Shown here in pieces: positions 54,046 through 64,000 of a stretch of DNA of 64,000 nucleotides. The stretch covers positions 8,132,861-8,196,860 of the forward strand of contig OX381716.1 of the NCBI GenBank assembly GCA_947462335.1. The letters run 5' to 3'. Both the position numbers and the translations under genes were made by a program. Source of the DNA: Harmothoe impar (Eukaryota > Annelida > Polychaeta > Phyllodocida > Polynoidae). Each line of letters begins with the position of its first letter. The first letter of the stretch is position 1. Under the pieces are notes generated by a model that ran no database searches, was not told the DNA's origin, and was given only the letters and a program-made list of their open reading frames with translations.

Positions 54046-57000
54046 GAGAGCAGATTATTGCAGAGGACTCTTATCCTGAGTTCTAATATGTATGCCAGTG
54101 ACTTGCTGGTGGACTTGCTGCCTGCGTGTTGAAGAAGGGCAACCATACCCGAAACGTCTATTACAACTACTACTGATATTACTCATATCAACTCACATTC
54201 TCGACATTGCTACCTTGTATCAACTTTGATTGTTTTAATAAACCAACCATTGATTTCAATTGGACCGCGTCTGGTTTTGTGTGAAATATATTTCTGTAGA
54301 TGTGACTATTTTATTCCTTCCTTGTTTAGGAATATATACATACCAGTACCTGTTCATGCTATATTTAGATCTCTGAATGCCAGGTGTAACTTTTCTCACA
54401 TGTCTGCTATATAGATAAGTTGTCTAGGGCCTATGGTACTTACAATTGTTGCCATTCCCACCGGCTCATTCAAATGTGAGGCATTATTTTAGTGAATTTT
54501 GCTGGAGCATGGTCCTACCTGCTGTTTGCAAGCCTCAAACAGTCTAAGTGATCTCCCAAGAGTAGACTATGAGTAGCCTCCTAAAGGGAAGCATAAATAA
54601 AACTCAGTAAATGTAGAATGTACAATAAACTGGAGGCCCATTAAGGTGGTAAAACTTAACATTCTTCTTTGTTTAGTTCAAGAAGCAAGAAAAAACAGCC
54701 TTATGTCATATTGTATCATAGCCCATCTTGCAGCCCCCTTTCCCTTTCCTCCATGATATGAGGGTTAGAGGCTGATAAAGTCCAATTTCTATCAGTGTTC
54801 ATGGTGTAAGAAATTGGATCGGTTTCATCCGATTCGCTTGAACTATACAAGGGTTTAGGTCACTTGGGTAGTCCAATCCACTTGGCAAAGTACCCAGTAG
54901 CGGTGCAGTGCTAACTGCTATGGTCCTGTCTTTAACTTTGTAATATCACCCATCGGTTTCTCAGCTAAAGATAAAATCACCATTCACTTCACCGTATGAA
55001 ACATTACATGCTGTGGATAAACTACTCTACATCACCAAAAGTTTATTTGATTTGATTTAAATCGAATCAATAAAGATCTAAATCCACAATGGTAGCAGAC
55101 TTCAATGCCTCAAGGCAGGTTGCCCTTGACTATTTATGACCCCTAATATGCAATGTCTGAAAATTAGTTTCTCCTAAATAGGAGCTTGCACAATGCTTGG
55201 GATCTTGTCTTGTAAACCAAGTGGCCGCAATGTGCCCTAATGGTGATTAGCCTCACTATCAGTCTAGATAAGTGGGTTGTATCCACCCCTTACCTCACAA
55301 ACCTCAGAGTACCCCAAACTGATAGCCTCTCCCAGTCTCCAGGTTAAAAGCAAAAGAGATTTCAATTGGATCCAATGTGTGCCTTTATGCGTTGGTTTCC
55401 GTGACACTTCATTGTAAGGATAAGTTTCACTGACCACTGATGTCGTCAACAGATAATAATCTGGTTAGAGTGTGACTTTTATCATAATTATGTATATTCA
55501 TTCCAGAGCACCCCACTACACCACTGGGATGAAGGCACATCCCTTGTATCTTTATGTCCACACAGAACTCCATGATTAATCTAGTGTGCCCCACACTGTC
55601 AGGCCTTTACCCCAGTAGTACCAACCCACTGCCGACCATCTCTAGCACAACACTCTGTTTGGCCTGTGGTGGAGGTTAACACCCTGGTGCAGCACTGTGT
55701 ACACCTTAGTGTAATGCTGGCTGCTCTAATCATCCCCCCAGACCAGTGTGACAGACAGCCGATTCAGCCATTGACTTCCTGTCCTCCTTGGGGCCATGGA
55801 TGATTGATTGTCACCACAACCCCTGAAACCTGCCATGTTAATTGGACTGTTTGGTAGTTGTCTCCTTGACACTGAACATTGGAAGTGACATCAGTTTGCC
55901 TACTTTTGGGGATATTTCAACCTGTCGATATCTGAAGGAAGTATTGCCAAATACTTATAATGGATACATTGATAATGATACAGATACGTTAAACAGTAAA
56001 CTAGATGGGAAAAGGGGACCTGACTTAAAACTTTAGGGAAAATCGAATTGGTGTTGATTGGGCTCCCCTTGTCTACTGGTCTCCTGTGTAGCCTCAACTG
56101 GTGATGACACCAAGTGTTCACCACTGTGTGTTCACTAGGAGGCTGCTTACACCCAGTGGTAGTAACAACATGTTCTGGACAAAATTTAGCTGCTGTCAAT
56201 GCAACAGCCCTCTAACTTAGGGTTCACAAGTTGCTTTCTATCTTTCTTGAGAAAATGCTGTTAGGCCCAAAAAAAAAGAAGGTCTGTTTCAGGTTACATG
56301 TTCTGAAAATCTCGGGTAGGTAGGTCGGAATTTTTTATTTTATTTTATTTTTTTACTTTAGCTTGAAAAGTACCCAGAAATCGACTCACAAACTACAATG
56401 TTGACTCGCCAACAACCGCCTTGACTCGTGAACTATCAGATCGACCCTTAAATAGCCCCAAAATGACCCAAAATATAAATATATTTTCAAAATTGCATAA
56501 AAATTTCTAGGGTCGGCCCTTTTTTGCTAGGTAGGGTCGGGTAACCTGAAACAAACCTTTTTTTTAATTTGGCCTTAGGAATATAATTCATTATGATATT
56601 GCCATTTCCGTGCATTCTCACTCGGATTGGCTGAAAAATGGCAATTCTACAGAGCAGTCTAGACGTCATGAGACAGAAGATGATGGATGAATAATGAGTA
56701 TCTAATCTTCCTCCTGCACTGCCCCAAGCACACATGCCAATAGCAGTCTCTGCACGGTTGGAGGCAACACTTTGTCAATTGCTGCTCCATCATCCTGACA
56801 CTGCCTGACCATTAGCTGTCCATGGCCTACACTCAGCTTCTGCACATATACTCAAGAACGCAAACACACTTGGCTGGTAGAAATCAACAACAGTTCACTT
56901 AAACAACCAACACCAGAAACTAACAGGTGGAAATGGCATCATTTGTAATTACCATAGTTCCCAGACAACTCAATAGAAATAGCAAACATGTGAGAATGGG

Positions 57001-57860
57001 AGCACATGGCATCTGACAGTGAGTCTGTAGAGGTAAATGTTATAGCAAGATGATTTTTTTCATTCCAGGATCAAAAATAGTGACATGCATATCTGTACTC
57101 CCAGTACTCATTTTGAAAATGTCATTTAAGAAATTCCAAGTTTATTACAACATTTTTAACACCAAAGTTATCAAAGAACCTTGGAATGTACAGGCAGTAT
57201 TGCCTATTGTGTAAGATGATGAGAATATAAAACTAAATTTTCACTGAACAAAGTTTTATTCAGATGGCAAAGGTCAACCATATAAAATTGGATCACACTG
57301 TAATCAGTATGATGTTAATATAGGAGGTGTAAGTGAATGGCATTTAGTTGTGTAAGACTGGTATCTAGTTACAATGATATAACAGTATGGTTACTTCACA
57401 ATGGATATAGACATGCTATGCTATATGTACACATGCACAGGAATATATATGAGGCAAATATGAGAAATATAAATAGCAATGTTACTCTGTGAAATGTTTA
57501 CAGCATTTAACATATAAGCTGATCAAACCTGAATATGATGTCCAAAGCATAGTTGAATATATTGTTAATGAGATATCAATGTCATCAAGATTTTTCTTTA
57601 AAACAAGATAACATTTAGCGCATAGACAAAAGCTGGTATATTAAAAAGCCATTGAAGGCATACCAGTCCGGGAAGATCCACTGAAAACCCATGAGGCAAC
57701 AGCATAGCGTTGACAAACATTGTCTTCTTGTCAATTTGATAGCCAGATCTGCATTATGACAAGGTATACAATGAATGAATAACATTGGAAGTATACATTG
57801 TTTTAACATGCAGAGCAAAGTACTATACTGTGCACTGGCCCATGAAAAAATAGAGTACTG
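54000..57860 (+). repeat. Host duplicated block, copy C, beginning in a LINE tail
   Basis: 54040-54610 matches the LINE-tail part of copy A (GCAGATTATT(A/G)CAGAGGACTCTTATC; CTCTGAATGCCAGGTGTAAC). From 54610 it follows copies A and B in order. Extra sequence at 54128-54345 (about 200 bp, with GGGCAACCATACCCGAAACGTC) is absent from copy A. The RT core present in copy A is absent here because E3 or its deletion abuts the tail. Confidence 0.75.
56264..56574. mobile_element. Harbinger-like MITE (311 bp) in copy C
   Basis: Ends GGCCCAAAA...TTTGGCC with extended inverted arms (GGTCTGTTTCAGGTTAC and GTAACCTGAAACAAACC), flanked by TTA on both sides (56261-56263, 56575-56577). Copy B at about 24385 runs GCTGTTTGGAATA without it, an empty-site comparison. 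3-bp TWA duplications are typical of PIF/Harbinger. No coding capacity. Confidence 0.8.
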
Positions 57861-60236
57861 AAGTAGCTGTGGGCTGCATTGTTTCAGCATTTACAATTTT
57901 GGTCACACATGGCATGGGAAATTGGATTTTGTTAGAACAATGATAAGTTTTTCTAATTGCCATTCATTTTTCGGTAGAGGAAGAGGACACTGAAATTTAT
58001 TTATTTGGTTATTTTGCCTTGTGACATTGGGATCCTGTATGCTTTGTTGTCCTAGGTATGATACATTTTTTCACATAATGACATGGCCAATCCTTTGGTT
58101 TAATTGATAATATTTAACCTGCATTCCAAGCATGCCCATAATATAATCAATTATGCATGTTTCCCTCAGCCCAACATGAGTTTACTCAGTCTGGAAAAGA
58201 CTCCTATCTCTACAGCTTTGATTGATTCTGGGACATGCTGATGCAAGCAATATTGTTAATGAGCAAACCAGGTGACAGTATTGCTATTGACACTGGTGTA
58301 CCAATAGACATGTAAAACACACCTGTAATATTGCCCCAGCAGGATTAATGACTGCCAGAACTTCTCATTAGTCCTGGCTGTTTTGTTTTGACATCAGCCC
58401 ATTTTACTGTTGGTGACATCTTCTCAAATATTTTAACCACTCGTTTTTTTTTATGTTATTCCCATTTAATACCAACCTTTTGAGTTTCCAAATGAACCTC
58501 TAGGCAGCTCATTCTCTTCCACATAGGCCCTGCTTAATTCTACAATGTAACAGCTCTGTTTTCAACTGTTACATGATTACATGTTGGGACAGTAATCTGA
58601 TATAAAGCTGGAGGTAAAAAAAAAAACACCCATGGAAAAATAATAAATAAATTCTTTGCCAAAGTAACTCAATCTTCTGTTGCTGTGTTTCTTTTTGGTG
58701 TGTTTTACCAAAATAAGGTATCAATACTGCAACATGACTTTGCTGTGACATCTTCTCTCATGATAAGTATAGGAGAGGTTTTGCTGATTCAATCTGCCCC
58801 GCATTCCCAATATGGAAAGGATGAAATAAACCGCAGCTTGAACAGTGGTGTTAATATGATAATGACTCACATTTTACATTACAGGTATAATATGATGTGA
58901 ATATTAACGTATGAAAGAGCTGCAACAATAATAATGTAACAATCCTGTGGTCTGCTTCTATATTCTAAAGAACACCCTACTGGTGTGCCTTCCCTGGGTG
59001 ACAATGGTTGAATGTGGCCATATTCTATGTGAAAATATGGACACATATACTATAATGTAATATCAGTCTGCATCTAGTACTTTCAGAAAATAAACTAAAA
59101 GCCATGGCAGATCACATGCTATTCAGTTTAAATGTTGTCTTGCTAAATAGGGTGAGAGGCCTTACTTTGTAGTTCCACTTCTATGCCTTGGCCAGAAATA
59201 GATACACAATGCAATGAATAAGAGTGAACAGTTCTGTGAAGTCATTTAATGAAAGGCATCACATTTTTATGGCAGTACTTATTATTGATATGTTATCGCA
59301 GAGCTCCCCTATTGGGGATCATGAAGTGACAATTAGCTCACTATCTAAGTGGAGGGGATGAGAACCAAATGCTACTTTGATTGCCATTGTATGTCTCTAG
59401 GGGTGATCTATGTTTATGACACCCTGACACTACTCCAGTCATTCTTCATGAAGAGTCAGTGTCCACTTTAGGCAATTTTGATTTTACATGTGGCACACTG
59501 CTCAGATTATGACTCTATCCATTAGATTTACTCTTCTATAATCTTTAAAATTAAACCCCTGTTACAATAAAAGTAATGCGAATCTCACTTCTATATTGAT
59601 TAATGATCAGATTTGCTATTGCTTGAATCATGGAGTGATCGGACATATACAGTTCCCAACAGCATGGTTTTCTTGTATGCTCACTTTCTGTATGATGGAT
59701 AGATAAAAGCATGGACACAGGGAGATGGGGATGGACTAAGGTAACCATATATGTGACTCCCCAGGGGGAGCAGGCAGTAATTACACCTTCCTGCTTATCA
59801 GTATACTGCAGTTTATTGCAGTTCAGGTTGTCCGTGATTAAATGTTAAGAGAATTCCATCCAATCAGCTTTTCTATGCCAGTAGTACTTACTCATATCTT
59901 GTATATCTCAGCAGAGCCTATCAGAGCCAACTTGTCAAGCATTTATTCTTTTAGATGTTTGGTGAATCATACCGAACTCTCAGGATTGTATCAATCATGT
60001 AAAAGTGTTGTCCTTGCAGGATACTCATTTGAGCTATATATTCATGGACCATACTAGATCAAAGTTACAGGGTATAAGATGAGTCTCAGTATTGGATGTC
60101 ATAACTGCTGGAGATGTGATACATTTGTGCTGTCATTGAGTATGGTTCACATAGTGAATAACACACCCAACGTACCTCTCTTAGAGCTGTTAATTTAGGC
60201 CATCACTGCTGCATAACCTACATTCTAAAGTATAAG
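57861..60236. other. Host non-coding DNA
   Basis: No gene recognised. 58490-58730 matches parts of 21145-22275, and 59760-59850 matches 16470-16570, so the duplicated architecture continues here. Confidence 0.5.
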
Positions 60237-60468
60237 GGGTGTCAGTCAAGCCCTTATCCTACAAAATTTGCCCTTATCCTACAAAACACCTGTCAGGCCC
60301 TTATCCTATAAAATTGCCCTTATCCTACAAAAATATATGGTTTTGTAGGATAAGGGCTGTCAGTCAGGCCCTTATCCTACAAAATTGCCCTTATCCTACA
60401 AAACCTATATAATTTTTGCAGGATAAGGGCAATCAGTTAAGCCCTTATCCTACAAAATTGCCCTTCTC
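60237..60468. repeat. Clustered GCCCTTATCCTACAAAA repeats in both orientations
   Basis: About nine copies of a 15-17-bp motif, two of them inverted (TTTTGTAGGATAAGGGC near 60335 and TTTTTGCAGGATAAGGGC near 60413), giving potential stem-loops. Confidence 0.85.
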
Positions 60469-61735
60469 AGTCCCAAGTTAATTTTGAACACTCCTGTTTC
60501 TGAGTAGTGAGTAAACGATTATCTAAGAGGCAGCCATATTAAGACTAGCTAGTCTTTTTGAATTGAATTGAATTGAACTTCTTTCATCTAGACTGTATAA
60601 GGTAGGCCCAGGGCCTCTTTACTACATACAGTATTGTAGACGTTCTTTGATGGCAATTAGGATATTGACATAGGCTTCCCTAAAGAAAAGTAATATGTGT
60701 CTATATATTGGATAAGAGAGACTCCCTAAGCAGGGATGCCCAGACATGTTGAGGCCAACCTATCACTTAGTACTTTTTTAGTCAATTTCATTTTTGAACA
60801 CTATGTGCATGCATAAGTACTAGACGTTGGAAAGTAGCAGACTAATTATAGCCTGAATATTGAACATTAGGAAATACACATTAATGTTTTTATGACCATG
60901 CAGTTATGGATCTTATATGCCTTGGCACCAGTTTAGGCCCTTACTAGTGAGCTCACTTGGTGAAGGGGGGGGGGGCATCGCTTAAGCTGGAGTTACCCTG
61001 ATGAGTTTGCCATTTATGATGTCACAAGTTTTAATATTTATCCATGAAATAGGCTGTTTAAGAGACGATCACATTTTGGTCAAATTTATTGATATATGCC
61101 ATGCAATGGAAACGGTGATATAACAGTGGTCAAATTGTCAATGTCAAACTCATTTATAAAGAAGTAACTCCTTGATAAAGGAAGTTGTGCATACTTTAAT
61201 GTGCCTCACTACTATCTAGTCTCTTAAAGTAGCTCTCCCAGACACAATAAATAAACTGTTTTAATGACCCTTACAGTGTAGATAGCATACCTGACTAGAG
61301 CCCGGAATATGTATTGAAACAGTATTTATACACAACATAGTAATGTAGACAGTAAAGTGTAATTAATACAGCAGGTGCTGTCTAATTACTGTAAGGTATC
61401 CCACTGCCTCCCTCTGCCACTGCTACCCATCATCTACACTGATAACAAAACCTATAGTCAGTGCTGACTATACCATCATATTTTGACCCCCAGAGTCAGG
61501 GGACTATACAACTTAGTTATATTTTGTGTTAATGTTGAGCATGCTTACTTAAGACATCTTAGAATGCATGCATTCTCAAGCCTGATTAAAGTATCATGTG
61601 ATTTTGTTCAAATTCATGATCATGTTACTGGATCTCTAGGCTTCCAGACTAGGATATATAGAAGTTGAGTGGATGAAGGGTTATAGTGTGGTAGGCATAT
61701 GACCTATCCTCACCTACCTCTTCCAATGGTGCTAG
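60469..61735. other. Host non-coding DNA
   Basis: No gene. 60825-60885 matches 31240-31300. A G-run lies at about 60966-60975. AATTG repeats occur near 60559. Confidence 0.45.
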
Positions 61736-63385
61736 GACAGATACCCCCTGGACATCTACCCCCTGGGGAATCTACCCCCTAGGACTTTATCCCCTTTGGA
61801 CTCTACCCCCTAGGGCATCCACCCCCTTGGACACCTACCCCAGATATCTACCCCCCTGGACATCTACCCTCTAGGACATCTATCTACCCCTGAGGACTTT
61901 TATCCTCTTGGACATCTACCCCTTGGGACTTTTATCTCCTTGGACATCTATTTCCTTGACTTTAACCCCCTTAGAACTCTACCACCTAGGAAATCCACCC
62001 ACTTGGTCACCCTCCCTGGACATCTACCTCCTGGACATCTACTCCCTGGGAATCTAATCTCTAGGACATCCATCCTCTTGGACATCTACCCCATTTATCC
62101 TCTAGGACTTCTACCCGTGGGGATATTAACCCCCTTCACATGCCTATATGGTTGAGTCATATCATGTACAGGGGGTAGATTTCTCTAGGGACATCAGTCA
62201 TCTACCCCTGGACATCTACCCCCTGGAAATCTACCCCCTCAGACATCTACCCAATAATTTTTCAGCCCTTCAGCATCTATTCCTTGGAGTTATACTCCTT
62301 TAGGACTCTATCCCCTAGGACATCCACCCCCTTGGACATGTACCCTGCACATTTACCCCCTGGGACAACTACCCCCTAGGACATCTACCCCAGGACATCT
62401 ACCCTTTAGGACTTGATTCCCTTGGACCATGTGTCCATATGGTCTAGCAATATCATGCGAAGAGAGAAGATTTCTCAAGGAACATTGGACATCTACCCCT
62501 GGCCATCTACCCCCTGGAAATCTACCCCCTAGGACTTGTACCCCGTTGGATATTGATTCCCTGGACGTTTACCCCCTTAGGACTCTACCCCTTTGGACTT
62601 CCATCCCTTTGACACCCACCCCAGGACATCTACCCCCTAGGACTTCTAACCCTGGAGAAATCTACCCCTTCCACATATGACTCAACCATATGGGCATGTC
62701 AAAGAGGTTGATGTCCACAGGGGTAGAAGTCCTAGAGGATAAAGGTAGTAGATATCCAAGGGGATAGATGTCCTAGGGGGTGGTAGAAGAGTCCAGTTGA
62801 GGGATATCCTCAGGGGTAAAGGTCATAAGGGGGTAATACTCCAGAGGGTAGATGTCCTGGGGTAGATGTCCAGGTTGTAGATGCCCTGGGGAAGGTGTCC
62901 AAGGGGTTGCATGTCCTACAGGGTAGAGTCCTAAGGGGACAAAAGTCCAGGGAAAATGATTTCCAAGGAGATAGAATCCTAGGGTGTAGATGTCCAAGGG
63001 GGTAGATTCCCAGGGGGTAGATGTCCAGGGGTATATGTGTGGTTTCCCTGGAGAAATCTACCCCTCCACATGATATGACTCAACCATATTGGTATGTGGT
63101 GGGCTGATGTTCCCAAGGGGTAGAATTCCTAGAGAGTAAAGGGGGTAGATGTCCAAGGGGGTAGATGTCCAGGGGCTAGATGTCTGGGGTAGGTGCCAAG
63201 GCAGGGGATGTCCTAAGGGGTAGAAGTCCTAGGAGGTAAAGTTCCAAGGGGTAGATGCCCATAGGGGTAGAATTCCTGGGGGGTAGATGTCCTAGGTAGG
63301 GGTAGTTGGCCTGGGGTAGATGTCCTAGGAGGTAGATAGTGGCCCTAGGGTAGATGTCTTGGGGGTAGATGCCAGGGGGTACTTG
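61736..63385. repeat. Degenerate ~16-bp minisatellite (GGACATCTACCCCCTA) with a polarity switch
   Basis: From 61736 to about 62670 the plus strand reads GGACATCTACCCCCT-type units; from about 62705 to 63385 it reads the complement (GGGGGTAGATGTCC). A spacer containing CATATGACTCAACCATATGG lies at the switch, and related spacers occur at about 62138, 62425 and 63067. The Leu/Pro/Asp/Ile-rich frames inside are translated repeat and not genes. Confidence 0.9.
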
Positions 63386-64000
63386 TCATGACTTATTGCC
63401 CTACCAGCGTATGATGGACTATATCTGTTAGTCAGAGTGACTACTTTAGAGCATTGAAGCATTAAATTCATAGTCACTTGACTATATATCCCAAATCAGC
63501 TCTTTTAATGCATGACTATAGGTTGACTATATGACTAACTTACTATAGACATAGGTGACTAACTTGGTAAGATCGTTTTTGCTACATTCACATGACAATA
63601 GAAATGTAGTCCGTAGTGACTAACATTTACAGGGCCATTATTATCAGTGTACACACCCTACATCTCCTGTTTCTATCTGAGGAACTAAAGGGACATATAT
63701 ATGGTAATGGCTTAACACATGCTATAAGAGGAGAATCTCACAGTATATAGTGACTGGCAAATGTGTATGCCACGAGTTATGTCTAAAGTGATATCATAGA
63801 TTGTACTTATACCTTATAAGTTTTAAAAAAATGTCATGGATGGCACAAACTCCTGAGTCATGCAGGTTTAGGGCTGAGGAGGGTCAAATCAGAAAGTTCT
63901 TGAAATGTTTAACAAATTGCTTATAATGAAAAGTATATATCTTGGGTGCCATCTCTGACCGGCCTGGATAAAAACGGGTTATTTAGGGCAGATCATGATA
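63386..64000. other. Host non-coding DNA at the window end
   Basis: TGACTA/TAGTCA-containing short repeats near 63420-63620. No gene seen. Confidence 0.4.

Noticed and set aside
61736..63385. CRISPR-like regularity of short repeats
   Set aside because: Units are contiguous and degenerate with no unique spacers, and the context is eukaryotic.

Overview
The window looks like a eukaryotic, almost certainly metazoan, genome segment. It is AT-rich non-coding host DNA with a LINE relic, MITEs, minisatellites and diverged internal duplications, and it is interrupted by three related mobile elements that are GC-richer and gene-bearing. I cannot name the species; nothing here separates a mollusc from an annelid or a lancelet. 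No tRNA, rRNA, CRISPR array or convincing host protein gene was seen.

The three elements share termini that begin AGTAGTAT and end with the reverse complement. Two are complete and flanked by perfect 6-bp target-site duplications: element E1 (970-10813, TSD AATGCC) and element E2 (36115-44792, TSD TGCCTA). The third, E3 (45066 to about 53642), has only its left end. The AG-start termini, the 6-bp duplications and a protein-primed type B DNA polymerase identify the Polinton/Maverick (adintovirus-like) superfamily. None of the three carries a visible integrase, packaging ATPase, protease or capsid gene, so they look non-autonomous or decayed and would have been mobilised in trans.

E3 reads, left to right: terminal repeat built of transcription-factor-like sites, a G-rich tract, a 42-bp perfect palindrome, a leftward gene for a tandem death-domain protein (46185-46925), a rightward gene for an Ala/Ser-rich protein ending in a PC4-like domain (47976-49532), and a rightward polymerase gene (49724-53695). 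The polymerase has an early nonsense codon and has lost its C-terminus at a junction with a host minisatellite. E2 is an inverted, rearranged relative. Its Ala-rich leader is followed, after one in-frame TAG, by a different tandem death-domain region (41191-41937). Its polymerase is broken into N- and C-terminal remnants, and an unrecognised 283-residue cargo gene and a Tc1-type MITE lie between them. E1 has lost the polymerase and carries an Ala-rich repeat protein (1516-2625), a small duplicated coiled-coil-like protein (7223-7576), a roughly 390-bp tandem array and a possible structured non-coding transcription unit.

The most interesting signal is that a DNA-virus-like transposon family repeatedly carries tandem death-domain proteins. 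It attaches a shared Ala-rich leader to different C-terminal modules (PC4-like or death-domain), and its terminal repeats are dense arrays of ETS/CRE, GTCACGTGAC, octamer and CCAAT-type motifs. The host flanks (10820-36108 and about 53700-64000) contain several diverged copies of the same multi-kilobase block, an inverted duplicate near 20.4 and 34.1 kb, a Harbinger-like MITE with an empty-site counterpart, and a minisatellite whose orientation flips near 62.69 kb.
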